This document shows, one piece after another, positions 24,777-33,881 of a DNA stretch of 64,000 nucleotides (position 1 is the stretch's first letter; each line of letters begins with the position of its first letter). Source of the DNA: Daejeonella rubra (GTDB taxonomy: Bacteria; Bacteroidota; Bacteroidia; Sphingobacteriales; Sphingobacteriaceae). Below the pieces are notes generated by a model that saw only the letters and a program-made list of their open reading frames with translations, made no database searches and was not told where the DNA came from. Position numbers and translations under genes: made by a program. The DNA lies in contig NZ_FNHH01000016.1 in assembly GCF_900103545.1 (NCBI RefSeq), forward strand, positions 1 through 64,000, given 5' to 3'.

Positions 24777-26675
24777 TTAATGAATACCTAATCTAAATCC
24801 GGCATTAAAATTTAGCCCTTTAGTCTGGTAGCCAGCAAATTCGATGTAATCTTCATTCAGAATGTTTTTAACATCTGAAAATAAGGTAAGCTTTGCTAAA
24901 GGTTTGTATTGGATATAGGCATCAACCATATTGAAAGAGCCAAGATCAGCTTCAACAGTTTTAAATGTTTTCCCATCAAAATATCTGTCTGTTCGATCGC
25001 CAGTATGTTTATAGATCAGATTCATACTTACCTTTTTACTTAACTCAATACCTGCATTTAATCCGTAAGAGTTTTTTGGTCTTCGGAACAAGTTAAAAGC
25101 GGTATTAACAGGTGTGGTTACTTCACCATTGACGTAAGCATAATATGCATTCAAACTGATCATAGATAATGGTTTAAGTCCCAATTCAATTTCAAAGCCA
25201 TTATCCTTTTGCCTGTTTTGGTTGATATAGCCAAATTTATTGGTAGCGATCTGGCCAAAATCGATGACACTTTCAATGTCTCTTCTGAAATATGAGAGTG
25301 AGAGATTGATATTTTGTGAAAAGTTTAAATCAAATCCAGTCTCAAAACTGGTGGTAGTTTCCGGTTCAAGAGCAAGATTACCATAGTCAGAAAATAATTG
25401 GTACAAAGATGGCACCCGGTACGCTGATGAAAGATTAAAAAACAACTTATACCGCTCTGCAAAAAGGTATGAGGGATTTATAGTGTATGTAAAATTACTT
25501 CCATAATCGCTGTGATTATTTAGTCGCCCCCCTAATTCTGCCTGAAAGCCGGTATTTGTTCTAAAAAACAGAGAAGTAAAGGCACTTGTCATGTTATTAT
25601 CTGCAAACAATGCAGAACTATAAGGATTATGCTGTTCTGTACTCAGATTTCTGTAAGAAATTCCACCTGCAAGGTCAATTAATTTACTAAAATTATAGTT
25701 AAGATTGGTCTCAAGATGAGTTATATTCCCAGCATTATTAGTCACAGAACCCTGATTATCGTATTTATTCTTAACATTATTTTGACTTAAATTAAAGTTA
25801 AGAACTCCCTTATCAAGTTCCAGGCGGCCTCCTAATCCAGCAAGTAAAGATGATTTACTGTATGTATAATCTAAGGCATCAGAAAATGCACCGTTATCGA
25901 GATCTGCCGCATTATTATTAGCCTGCAAATTTCCTCTTAATGAAAACCTGTTACTAACCTGTTGTCCCAGATTAAGTAATACGGACTTTTGATGAAAGCC
26001 ATCTTTATCAAAATTAGAAACTCCATTTGCCGGAGCTGCCGAAGAGAAATTTTCAGAATCAGAATTACTTGCACTAAATGACACAGTGGTATTTTGTATT
26101 TGACCGTTTAAGCCGAGAACCTGTTTATAGGTATCATATGATCCTGCCGTTGCTAAAACATTAGCTGATAATCCACCATTTCCTTTTTTGGTAATGATAT
26201 TGATGACACCGGCAACAGCGTCAGAACCATAAAGGGTTGAATTTCCACCCTTTAAAATCTCTACCCTCTCAATAATATCAATTGGAATGGCAGAAATATT
26301 ATACTCTCCCGAGATCTCAGAAGCGTCATTCACCGGGATACCATCAATAAGAATCAGTGTATTGGCAGCACTAGCGCCACGCATATACACTGCTTTAACA
26401 TCTGCCGGATTACCACCATTTCCACCTATGGTAATCCCCGCTATGTTGTTTAAAACCTCAGGAAGAGTCCTCCCCTGGCTTTGCGCAAGAGTTTCTGCGG
26501 AGATGACTCTCACAACTTTACCGATTTCCGATATTTTTTTTGGTGAACGACTGGCAGTTACAACTACCTCATCAAGATTCGCGACAGGCCTTTGCTGTGC
26601 GAGGGCATTACTGTTTAGCAATGCCAGTTGTGCAAGCCCCAGGCCTGCAGCAACGTAAAAATTTTTTGTTTTCAT
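24777..26675 (-). CDS. btuB: TonB-dependent receptor, BtuB type (vitamin B12 uptake)
   Basis: About 632 residues: a signal peptide at 1-26 (ending ALAQ), a plug domain opening with a TonB-box-like EVVVTASR and containing RVEILKGGNSTLYGSDAVAGVINIITKKG, then a 22-strand-type beta barrel ending IEFAGYQTKGLNFNAGFRLGI. The cobalamin riboswitch directly upstream identifies the substrate as B12 or a related corrinoid. I choose the ATG at 26675 because it opens a proper signal peptide. The longer frame to 26759 would put an unrelated hydrophilic tail in front of it and run into the riboswitch expression platform. No TonB or BtuCDF genes are adjacent. Confidence 0.92.
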   Translation of the reverse strand: MKTKNFYVAAGLGLAQLALLNSNALAQQRPVANLDEVVVTASRSPKKISEIGKVVRVISAETLAQSQGRTLPEVLNNIAGITIGGNGGNPADVKAVYMRGASAANTLILIDGIPVNDASEISGEYNISAIPIDIIERVEILKGGNSTLYGSDAVAGVINIITKKGNGGLSANVLATAGSYDTYKQVLGLNGQIQNTTVSFSASNSDSENFSSAAPANGVSNFDKDGFHQKSVLLNLGQQVSNRFSLRGNLQANNNAADLDNGAFSDALDYTYSKSSLLAGLGGRLELDKGVLNFNLSQNNVKNKYDNQGSVTNNAGNITHLETNLNYNFSKLIDLAGGISYRNLSTEQHNPYSSALFADNNMTSAFTSLFFRTNTGFQAELGGRLNNHSDYGSNFTYTINPSYLFAERYKLFFNLSSAYRVPSLYQLFSDYGNLALEPETTTSFETGFDLNFSQNINLSLSYFRRDIESVIDFGQIATNKFGYINQNRQKDNGFEIELGLKPLSMISLNAYYAYVNGEVTTPVNTAFNLFRRPKNSYGLNAGIELSKKVSMNLIYKHTGDRTDRYFDGKTFKTVEADLGSFNMVDAYIQYKPLAKLTLFSDVKNILNEDYIEFAGYQTKGLNFNAGFRLGIH

Positions 26676-26789
26676 TTTGTTGTGAGTTTTTGTCCCACAG
26701 CAAACAGATAATGAAGGAATACCAGAAACAGACAGTTCTATTAGAACTACCTTCTCCAAGCTTCAATCCCCGAAAGCTATGAATTATAA

Positions 26790-26968
26790 ATGCGAAGGCA
26801 GGTCTTCTGACTTACTCCCGGTTTATCCTGCCTTCCCATCCGCTCTGGGCGGAAAGTGGCAATAATTTGGATAACCGTTGTGGAGAACACAGCAGCGGGA
26901 CTGTCCGGGATTCTAACCCGGTTCCCTTTTAATCACGATAATGAAATCGAGAACCTAAAGCGATGCAA
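26790..26968 (-). promoter_or_regulatory. Cobalamin (adenosylcobalamin) riboswitch
   Basis: Read on the minus strand, the conserved parts follow in order: GGGAACCGGGTTAGAATCCC, then ACAGTCCCGCTGCTGT, GCCACT, GGGAAGGC, and the B12 box AGTCAGAAGACCTGCC near the 3' end. This is the canonical class. It precedes btuB by about 115 bases. That stretch holds a short hairpin, AGTTCT/AGAACT (26734-26748), inside GAAGG/CCTTC arms, which may be part of the expression platform. Confidence 0.96.
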
Positions 26969-27211
26969 ATTTAATATAAGAGAATAAAAGTCCCAATGAA
27001 TGTTATTAACATTTCAGGATAATTTATTTTAATTAAATTGATTGAAAAGAATTCAATAAGATTTATAATGCAATAAATTCTATAGCTTTATTTTAGGCAG
27101 GGTTATTGTATTAAGCAGATTTTTAAACAATATTATTAATAAACACTATTTTCACAAGTTGTATAATTGAACCTAGATTTATTAAATACATAAGCCAGAA
27201 CAAAACATCGT

Positions 27212-28369
27212 ATGAAAGAACTACCTCTAACAGTAAGAAGGTCAATAGAGTTAATTGGTATTTGTCTGTTAGGCGCACTATTATCTATCGGAAATGATAT
27301 TATAATGCCAGTATTGATGGCATTCTTTTTAAGTATTGTCCTTTTACCACTTTACAGATTTCTCCGAGCTTGGAAATTTCCGGAATTTCTATCTATTTTA
27401 TTACCTATTCTACTCGGAGCGGTTTTTATTGCTGGTGTTATTTGGTTCTTTTCTGCTCAAATAAGTATCCTGGCAGCTGATTTTCCACAAATCCAGAAAA
27501 ATGTAAACTATCATCTAAATAATATAAGCGATTGGATAAACAATAAGACTGATTTTTCTACTAAGGAACAAATCAAGTTTTTAAATGACCAAAGCAATAA
27601 ACTGCTTACAAATGCAGGCAATATTATAGGTGGAGCTGCCGGCTCCATCACATCTGCTTTTATCTTTATTGGATTAGTACCGATCTATATCTATTTATTT
27701 TTATCCTACAAGAATCTTTTACTTCGATTTGTATTTGTTTGGTTTGAACCCGATCAGCATAAAAAAGTAAAGGAGGTGATGAAAGAAACCGAAATTATTA
27801 TCAAGAGTTACCTGATTGGTTTATTAATCCAGATAGCCTATATAACTGTTTTGCTTGGTGGAATATTATTACTTCTGGATATTAAGCATGCCCTCCTGAT
27901 CGGGGTGATCTTTGCACTGTTAAATCTAATCCCTTATGTCGGGGCTTTAATTGGCAATCTGCTTGGAGTGATGTTAACTTTAACTTCATCACAAGAATTA
28001 TTACCAATTTTCACGGTATTAGGAGTGATTGCAATTGTTCAGTTTCTTGACAATAATATTTTAATGCCCCGAATTGTAGGTTCTAAAGTAAAAATCAATG
28101 CATTTGCTGCAATACTTGGAGTTTTTATTGCCGGAAGTCTGGCAGGAATTTCAGGAATGTTCCTTGCTTTACCATTGGTGGCAGTATTAAAAATCATTTT
28201 CGATCGCTCGAACATCTTCAAACCCTGGGGCATATTATTGGGTGATGAAAACCCTGTAAAAAGTCCGATGCGATTCCCAAAACTCCGAATGAGCAGTAAA
28301 AAAGTTGATAAAGAGCTTAAAATCGAGAACGATATTACACCTTTAGAAAAAAGACAGAATAATAAATGA
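27212..28369 (+). CDS. AI-2E family transporter (YdiK/PerM-like)
   Basis: A 385-residue membrane protein with about seven or eight hydrophobic segments and a soluble helical stretch at about residues 85-130. Late in the protein, ALLIGVIFALLNLIPYVGALIGN and DNNILMPRIVGSKVKINAF are the family's signature regions. Members export varied solutes; the autoinducer-2 name comes from one E. coli protein and should not be read as function here. The gene is divergent from btuB. The roughly 240 bases between the riboswitch and its ATG are A+T-rich with no recognised element. Confidence 0.88.
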   Translation: MKELPLTVRRSIELIGICLLGALLSIGNDIIMPVLMAFFLSIVLLPLYRFLRAWKFPEFLSILLPILLGAVFIAGVIWFFSAQISILAADFPQIQKNVNYHLNNISDWINNKTDFSTKEQIKFLNDQSNKLLTNAGNIIGGAAGSITSAFIFIGLVPIYIYLFLSYKNLLLRFVFVWFEPDQHKKVKEVMKETEIIIKSYLIGLLIQIAYITVLLGGILLLLDIKHALLIGVIFALLNLIPYVGALIGNLLGVMLTLTSSQELLPIFTVLGVIAIVQFLDNNILMPRIVGSKVKINAFAAILGVFIAGSLAGISGMFLALPLVAVLKIIFDRSNIFKPWGILLGDENPVKSPMRFPKLRMSSKKVDKELKIENDITPLEKRQNNK

Positions 28370-28378
28370 TTCGCTAAA

Positions 28379-29290
28379 TTAAATGATCCGATTCTGAAAT
28401 TGCTCCTCTACCCCTAGTCCAAATAAAGCAAAATCATATTTAACCGGATCGGCCGGGTCAAATTTTTGAAGATTCAATGTTAGCTCTGTGGCAGTTTGCC
28501 AGTCAACCTGCTTACGGGTAATAAGTTTTAATTTTCTCGCCACACGTTCAACATGCAGATCTGTAGGACATATTAACTGTGAAGGCTGTATAGTTTTCCA
28601 GATTCCAAAATCTACACCCTTATCATCATCTCTAACCATCCAGCGCAGAAACATATTAAGACGTTTGCAGGTTGATTTTTGGCTTGGAGAACTAACATGT
28701 TTTTTTGTACGGGATGGAAAATCAGGTAATGAAAAAAAGTATGTTCTAAATGAATTCAAATAATTTTCTATAGAGGACCTATTAGATTCTACCTTAAATT
28801 CACCCAAATAACATGGAGATGAACTGGACTCTATAATCTCTTCCTCATCCGTTTCTTCTAAATAATCATTCCGAAACTGCGATTTTGGTTTAAAACCAGT
28901 AAATGCATTTTCCAAAGAAGGATATTTATTATAATGCTGCCTGAAAAACTCTATAAAATATAAGGTATCGGTGTCATTAAAAGTACGATGTTTAAAATTC
29001 AAAAAACGTTTCAGGTCTGAATCCTGGTGATTCATAATAAAATCATAAGGAGTACCATCCATCAAAGTAATGAGCTCATTGCACTTATTAATGATAGTTT
29101 TTCGCTGTCCCCAGGCCAGAATGGAAGCCCAGAAACCCATAATTTCAATATCCTGCTTTAGTTTAAACTGATGCGGTATACATATTGGATCATTTTCAAT
29201 AAAACCAGGCCGATTATACTGATCAACTTTAGCATCGAGAAAATCCTTTAGTTCCAGAAACGTATTTAAAGAAACGGGATATTGAGACAT
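28379..29290 (-). CDS. TIGR02757 / DUF2400 family protein
   Basis: A 303-residue cytoplasmic protein matching the DUF2400 family. Blocks: EIMGFWASILAWGQRKTIINKCNELITLMDG, FKHRTFNDTDTLYF, CKRLNMFLRWMVRDDDKGVDFGIW, LICPTDLHVERVARKL and PVKYDFALFGLGV. The HhH-glycosylase-like pattern of the C-terminal half (DLHVERVARKL followed by PVKYDFALF) suggests a DNA-repair relative, but no activity is established. It converges on the AI-2E gene with a gap of only 9 bases. Confidence 0.88.
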   Translation of the reverse strand: MSQYPVSLNTFLELKDFLDAKVDQYNRPGFIENDPICIPHQFKLKQDIEIMGFWASILAWGQRKTIINKCNELITLMDGTPYDFIMNHQDSDLKRFLNFKHRTFNDTDTLYFIEFFRQHYNKYPSLENAFTGFKPKSQFRNDYLEETDEEEIIESSSSPCYLGEFKVESNRSSIENYLNSFRTYFFSLPDFPSRTKKHVSSPSQKSTCKRLNMFLRWMVRDDDKGVDFGIWKTIQPSQLICPTDLHVERVARKLKLITRKQVDWQTATELTLNLQKFDPADPVKYDFALFGLGVEEQFQNRII

Positions 29291-29323
29291 GGAGGATCTA
29301 CAAAAATTCAGTTTTTATATATT

Positions 29324-30463
29324 TTAGGAAAGAGCCTGCTTCAGATCATCCAGCAAATCCTCAATATCTTCAACACCAACACTTAAGCGTAATAAATTAT
29401 CAGTTACACCAACCTTATCACGCTCAGCCTTAGGAATTGAACCATGTGTCATAGAAACCGGATGGTTTATCAGCGACTCCACCCCTCCTAATGACTCTGC
29501 CAATGTAAACACCTTGAATGAGGAAGCTACTCGGTAGGTTTCCTGAAGGTCAGCACCTTTTAAAGTAATCGAAATCATTCCACCAAAATCGCGCATTTGC
29601 TTTTTAGCAATGTCATGATTTGGATGATCGGTAAATCCGGGCCAGTAGATCTTATCAACCTTTGGATGAGTTTTTAAAAATTCAGCAATCTGTCTTCCAT
29701 TTTCACAGTGTGCCTTCATTCGAAGATGAAGCGTTTTTAAACCTCGTAATACTAAGAAGCTATCCATTGGACCAGGTGTAGCACCACAGGCATTATAAAT
29801 GAACCAAAGTCGTTTATAAAGATCTTCGTCATTCAGCATCAAAGCCCCCATAACAACATCTGAATGGCCTCCGAGATACTTGGTAACAGAATGCATAACT
29901 ATATCTGCACCCAGGTCAATGGGATTTTGCAGGTAAGGGGAAGCAAAGGTATTATCAACTGCAAGGAGGATATTATTTTCCTTTGCAATTGCTCCCACTG
30001 CTGCTATATCCACAATTTGCATTGTTGGGTTAGTTGGGGTTTCGATCCAGATCAGTTTAGTGTGATCATTGATATAATTCTTTACATTATTCGGATCAGA
30101 CATATCTATGAAATGGAATTTTATCCCATAATTAGCAAATATCTTCGTAAAGATTCGGTATGATCCACCATAAAGATCATTCCCGGTGATCACTTCATCC
30201 CCTGGAGCTAGTAATTTCATTACAGCATCAGTAGCACCCATTCCGCTTGAAAAAGCAAGGCCAAAATTGGCATTTTCCAAAGCTGCGAGACATGACTCTA
30301 AAGCTTTACGTGTTGGATTGGTCCCCCTGGAATATTCAAAACCTTTATTATCTCCGGGTGATTTCTGCCAATAAGTAGAAGTTTGATATATAGGAGTCAT
30401 TATTGCACCTGTGCTTGGATCAGGTTCCTGACCCGCATGAATTGCTTTAGTTCCGAATTTCAT
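29324..30463 (-). CDS. metB: Cystathionine gamma-synthase (trans-sulfuration PLP enzyme)
   Basis: A 379-residue PLP enzyme of the Cys/Met metabolism family. The PLP lysine is Lys195 in HSVTKYLGGHSD. Other markers are the N-terminal GTKAIHAGQEPDPSTGA, YSRGTNPTR near residue 46, and ETPTNPTM near 141. Cystathionine gamma-synthase and gamma-lyase cannot be separated by motif alone; the gamma-synthase name follows common practice for this length and group. It lies 33 bases upstream of DUF2400. A hairpin in the 92-base gap before it is noted separately. Confidence 0.9.
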   Translation of the reverse strand: MKFGTKAIHAGQEPDPSTGAIMTPIYQTSTYWQKSPGDNKGFEYSRGTNPTRKALESCLAALENANFGLAFSSGMGATDAVMKLLAPGDEVITGNDLYGGSYRIFTKIFANYGIKFHFIDMSDPNNVKNYINDHTKLIWIETPTNPTMQIVDIAAVGAIAKENNILLAVDNTFASPYLQNPIDLGADIVMHSVTKYLGGHSDVVMGALMLNDEDLYKRLWFIYNACGATPGPMDSFLVLRGLKTLHLRMKAHCENGRQIAEFLKTHPKVDKIYWPGFTDHPNHDIAKKQMRDFGGMISITLKGADLQETYRVASSFKVFTLAESLGGVESLINHPVSMTHGSIPKAERDKVGVTDNLLRLSVGVEDIEDLLDDLKQALS

Positions 30464-30484
30464 AATGAAATGGTTTTATAATTG

Positions 30485-30512
30485 GTTATAGGAGAAATCT
30501 CCTGATTATAAC
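30485..30512 (-). other. Hairpin between the 237-residue hypothetical gene and metB
   Basis: GTTATA(30485-30490)/TATAAC(30507-30512) and inner AGGAG/CTCCT pair into an imperfect stem with a short bulge. No U-tract follows on the minus strand, so it is not a clear intrinsic terminator. It may be a leader structure of metB. Confidence 0.4.
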
Positions 30513-30555
30513 ATTTTAATATTTAGGAAGATTACAAACAGCAAATTATAATTGC

Positions 30556-31269
30556 CTACTTCTTCCTGCTTACGGGCAAGAATTGATCATCAAGTTCAGT
30601 TTTAAACTTATAACCCATGTGCTTTCCTGTTGGATAACCTGAATTTGAGCCCATATATTGCCTTTCTTCAAGAGTAATTAGTCGAACAGTTTCAAAGGGT
30701 GGAGTAAGCAGATCGAATTCCATACAATAAATGATCGCCAGTTCCAGGATCTTCCTGACCTGTTGCTTTTTCAATTTCCCTTTGTGGAATGAATTGAAAA
30801 GAAATCCCAGCTGGCTCTGTCCATCTACAAAAAAGTGTTCCTCCTTATTAATAAATATCCTGCCAAGCAAATAGCCAATATCAGAACTCCTGTTATACTT
30901 CAGTGAATCAGCAAGGAAGTTATGAATATGGATGATCCCACAATACTTTCTTAAAGGATCTTCCTCAACATATTTTAATTTATTGATCTCATGTTCAGGA
31001 GGAAAGCTAAAAACATTACTGTGCATAGATAAAACAAGCACATCACCTGAAAATTTTAACTGAACTTCAAAATCTCCTTTGTCTGAGTATGTTATTTCAA
31101 CATTTTGATTCTTTTTTGAGAAATCGGCCTGCATATCCAAACCTATCTCATGAAGTACAGTTTTAAACTGATTAAATACATCAGAGGTAGTCTGAAAAAT
31201 TTTCTGTTTTACAGCTGCTTTATTCTCAAGTAATTTCAGAATGTGCTGGTAAGATTCAACTTCTTCCAT
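30556..31269 (-). CDS. Hypothetical cytoplasmic protein (237 residues)
   Basis: No family recognised. The first 45 residues are helical (MEEVESYQHILKLLENKA). A strand-rich middle (about 55-95) is followed by FPPEHEINKLKYVEEDPLRKYCGIIHIHNF and YLGRIFINKEEHFFVDGQSQLGF. The C-terminal third is helical and ends in a basic tail. There is no signal peptide or transmembrane segment. It lies 31 bases downstream of proS on the same strand, so it may share its transcript. The intact 237-codon frame and close spacing support a real gene. Confidence 0.72.
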   Translation of the reverse strand: MEEVESYQHILKLLENKAAVKQKIFQTTSDVFNQFKTVLHEIGLDMQADFSKKNQNVEITYSDKGDFEVQLKFSGDVLVLSMHSNVFSFPPEHEINKLKYVEEDPLRKYCGIIHIHNFLADSLKYNRSSDIGYLLGRIFINKEEHFFVDGQSQLGFLFNSFHKGKLKKQQVRKILELAIIYCMEFDLLTPPFETVRLITLEERQYMGSNSGYPTGKHMGYKFKTELDDQFLPVSRKK

Positions 31270-31300
31270 GATGTTCGTTTTTTATCTGATAATAATCAGA

Positions 31301-32773
31301 TCAATATGCTCTGGCAAATAAAACTCGCTGAGTAGATGGGTTACCTGTAACTATACAATGTCCGTTTTCCAGTTTATTATTCAAAGGAATACATCTTATT
31401 GTAGCTTTTGTCTCATCTTTGATTTGCTTCTCTGTTTCCGGAGTGCCATCCCAGTGAGCTGAAATAAAGCCAGCTTTGGTATCTAATAATTCTTTAAACT
31501 CTTCGTAAGAATTTGCCTCACGTGTATTTTCTTCTCTGAAATTAAGAGCTTTTTTAAATATACTGTTCTGGATATCTACCAATAATTCTTCAATATGAAG
31601 AACTAATCCATCTCTGGATATAGTTTGTTTTTCTTTGGTATCGCGGCGTGCGATTTCAATGGTGCCATTTTCAAGATCACGACCACCAATTGCCAGTCGA
31701 ACCGGTACGCCCTTCATTTCATATTCGGCAAACTTAAAGCCTGGACGAAGTGTATCCCGATCATCATATTTAACAGAAATATTCTTCAACTTTAGTTCGG
31801 CAGCCAGTTCTTTAGCAATAGCAGATATTTTATCCAATTCCTCATCAGAACGGTAAATAGGAACAATTACAACTTGAATAGGTGCAAGTTTAGGAGGAAG
31901 AATCAATCCTGAATCGTCAGAATGTGCCATGATCAAAGCTCCGATCAGGCGAGTTGACACTCCCCAGGAAGTTGCCCAAACATAGTCGAGTTTACCTTCC
32001 TTGCTCGTGAACTTCACATCAAATGCTTTAGCGAAATTCTGGCCTAAAAAGTGAGAGGTCCCAGCCTGAAGTGCTTTACCATCCTGCATTAATGCTTCTA
32101 TACAATAGGTATCCAAAGCACCTGCAAATCGTTCATTGGCTGTTTTCTTTCCCCGGACCACAGGTAATGCCATCCAATTTTCTGCAAAGTCTGCATAAAC
32201 TTCAAGCATACGTTCAGTTTCTTCAATTGCTTCCTGTGAACTTGCATGTGCTGTATGACCTTCCTGCCAAAGAAATTCAGCTGTTCTTAAAAACAGCCGT
32301 GTTCTCATTTCCCAGCGAACAACATTGGCCCATTGATTAACCAGAATTGGCAGATCACGATATGACTGAATCCATCCTTTATAGGTGTTCCAGATTATAG
32401 TTTCAGAGGTTGGTCGAACAATTAACTCCTCTTCAAGTTTTGCATCTTCATCTACAATGATATTACCATTGCCATCATTTTTCAATCTATAATGAGTTAC
32501 AACAGCACATTCTGTTGCGAAACCCTCCACATGGGAAGCCTCTTTTGAAAAAAATGACTTAGGAATGAATAATGGAAAATAAGCATTACTGTGCCCCGTA
32601 TCTTTGAACATTTTGTCCAAAGCAGCCTGCATATTTTCCCAAATCGCATAGCCATAAGGCTTTATGACCATACAACCTCTCACAGCAGAATGTTCAGCCA
32701 TGTCTGCCTTACCCACAAGTTCGTTATACCATTGGGAATAATCCTCTTCTCTGCTTGTTAAACCCTTACTCAT
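31301..32773 (-). CDS. proS: Prolyl-tRNA synthetase, short (archaeal/eukaryote-type) form
   Basis: A 490-residue class II aminoacyl-tRNA synthetase that charges tRNA-Pro. It lacks the bacterial editing insertion of the long form, so the sequence runs directly through motif 2 (RWEMRTRLFLRTAEFLWQEGHTAH, about residues 150-173) to motif 3 (TSWGVSTRLIGALIM). The anticodon-binding domain starts near residue 300 (VVIVPIYR), and the C-terminal domain follows with its terminal Tyr, as in this group. The short form is standard in Bacteroidota. Confidence 0.97.
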   Translation of the reverse strand: MSKGLTSREEDYSQWYNELVGKADMAEHSAVRGCMVIKPYGYAIWENMQAALDKMFKDTGHSNAYFPLFIPKSFFSKEASHVEGFATECAVVTHYRLKNDGNGNIIVDEDAKLEEELIVRPTSETIIWNTYKGWIQSYRDLPILVNQWANVVRWEMRTRLFLRTAEFLWQEGHTAHASSQEAIEETERMLEVYADFAENWMALPVVRGKKTANERFAGALDTYCIEALMQDGKALQAGTSHFLGQNFAKAFDVKFTSKEGKLDYVWATSWGVSTRLIGALIMAHSDDSGLILPPKLAPIQVVIVPIYRSDEELDKISAIAKELAAELKLKNISVKYDDRDTLRPGFKFAEYEMKGVPVRLAIGGRDLENGTIEIARRDTKEKQTISRDGLVLHIEELLVDIQNSIFKKALNFREENTREANSYEEFKELLDTKAGFISAHWDGTPETEKQIKDETKATIRCIPLNNKLENGHCIVTGNPSTQRVLFARAY

Positions 32774-32824
32774 CTTATTTAAGTCTCAAAAAATTACGTA
32801 TATTTAATCGAATTAACATTTTAG

Positions 32825-32832
32825 CAAAGTTA
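32825..32832 (-). promoter_or_regulatory. Candidate -7 promoter element of proS
   Basis: On the minus strand TAACTTTG matches the TAnnTTTG element, 52 bases upstream of the proS ATG. A -33 element is not clear. Confidence 0.5.
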
Positions 32833-32931
32833 TAAAACTAGACGATGTATTATAATAATTTGCGATGCAACCATTACTGATATACTATCGTCTTCTTTAT
32901 AATCGTTTAATTTCTATTAATGACCATCATT

Positions 32932-33864
32932 ATGATTAAGAAATTCATTCACTTACTAGCAATACCATCTATTCTTTTCATGGGTTCATGTGCAAGCACA
33001 AAAACAGCACAGCTAAACGATCAGAATGATGACGTATATTATTCAATTGCAAAAGCCAGAGAAGTAGATCCGGTTGTTATTGCAAAACAAGAAGAAAAAA
33101 GAAGCAGCGATTACGTTACTGAAGATGAATTATATGGTGATTCATATGGTGACTACGGTTATTATAACGATTATACTTCTCGTTTTAACCGTTTCAGGAC
33201 TTATGCACCATCTCTGGGTTATTATAATAGCCTTTATGGTTACAATTATGATCCATATTTCAGTAACTCCTATTTTCCAAACAGTTATTTCGGTGGGTCT
33301 TCATTTAATATAGGTATAGGATTAGGTTTTGGTGCTTATAATTACAATCCATGGAGAAACTATGGTTATAATTATGGATACGGATCAAATTTCTGGGGAC
33401 CCTACTCCTTTTACAATTCCTTTAATTCTTATGGTTATGGAAATGGAAACGGATATTATGGAGGAAATTACAGCGGCATATACAGCAGCCCTGCATTTAA
33501 CTCTCCAAACTATCGTCCAAGACCTTCAAGAAGTACTGACAACCTGACTATCGACAGAGGTTCTGTTATAAGTGGTCCGGGGGGGGTGATCTACAAAGAC
33601 CCAAATGGAAATATCATTTCAAGAGGAAGAGCTGAACGTTATGGAGATCAGGTTCAACCCAATGCTACTTCAGGTACCAGAACACAACCTGCAGTTCGTC
33701 CAGACAGGGCGAACCAAAGTCCACCACAAAGAGCGGCACAACCTGAACGGATTTATACTGCTCCACCAAGACAGGATACAGGATCAGGCTCCAGGTCAAA
33801 CCCTGCACCATCAAATAATAATGGAGGTGGAAGTTCATCATCCCGCCCTTCAAGAGGAAATTAA
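32932..33864 (+). CDS. Tyr/Asn/Gly-rich lipoprotein
   Basis: About 310 residues with a lipoprotein signal; the lipobox LFMGSC gives an N-terminal acylated cysteine. I use the ATG at 32932 (MIKKFIHLL), since the four extra residues from 32920 would break a normal signal. Residues 75-180 are low-complexity, rich in Tyr, Gly, Asn and Ser with repeats of the form YNYGYG. Then GPGGVIYKDPNGNIISRG resembles a short conserved patch before a Pro/Arg/Ser-rich tail. It is probably anchored in the outer membrane and disordered. It precedes an outer-membrane channel gene by 17 bases. No enzymatic motif is visible. Confidence 0.8.
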   Translation: MIKKFIHLLAIPSILFMGSCASTKTAQLNDQNDDVYYSIAKAREVDPVVIAKQEEKRSSDYVTEDELYGDSYGDYGYYNDYTSRFNRFRTYAPSLGYYNSLYGYNYDPYFSNSYFPNSYFGGSSFNIGIGLGFGAYNYNPWRNYGYNYGYGSNFWGPYSFYNSFNSYGYGNGNGYYGGNYSGIYSSPAFNSPNYRPRPSRSTDNLTIDRGSVISGPGGVIYKDPNGNIISRGRAERYGDQVQPNATSGTRTQPAVRPDRANQSPPQRAAQPERIYTAPPRQDTGSGSRSNPAPSNNNGGGSSSSRPSRGN

Positions 33865-33881
33865 GAGACAGAAATACCCTT

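Noticed and set aside
26287..26658. A 123-codon open frame on the plus strand within btuB
   Set aside because: It is antisense to the conserved plug domain, has no promoter or family match, and reflects the codon bias of the real gene.
26676..26759. N-terminal extension of the B12 receptor to an ATG at 26759
   Set aside because: It adds 28 residues before a normal signal peptide and occupies the riboswitch expression platform.
27115..27135. TTTTTAAACAA upstream of the AI-2E gene as a second site for the light regulator
   Set aside because: It matches only one half of the operator, with no partner arm, in very A+T-rich sequence where such matches are expected by chance.
30464..30555. A possible SAM riboswitch before metB
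   Set aside because: The gap has one small hairpin but none of the multi-helix core or conserved bases of SAM-I, SAM-II or related classes.
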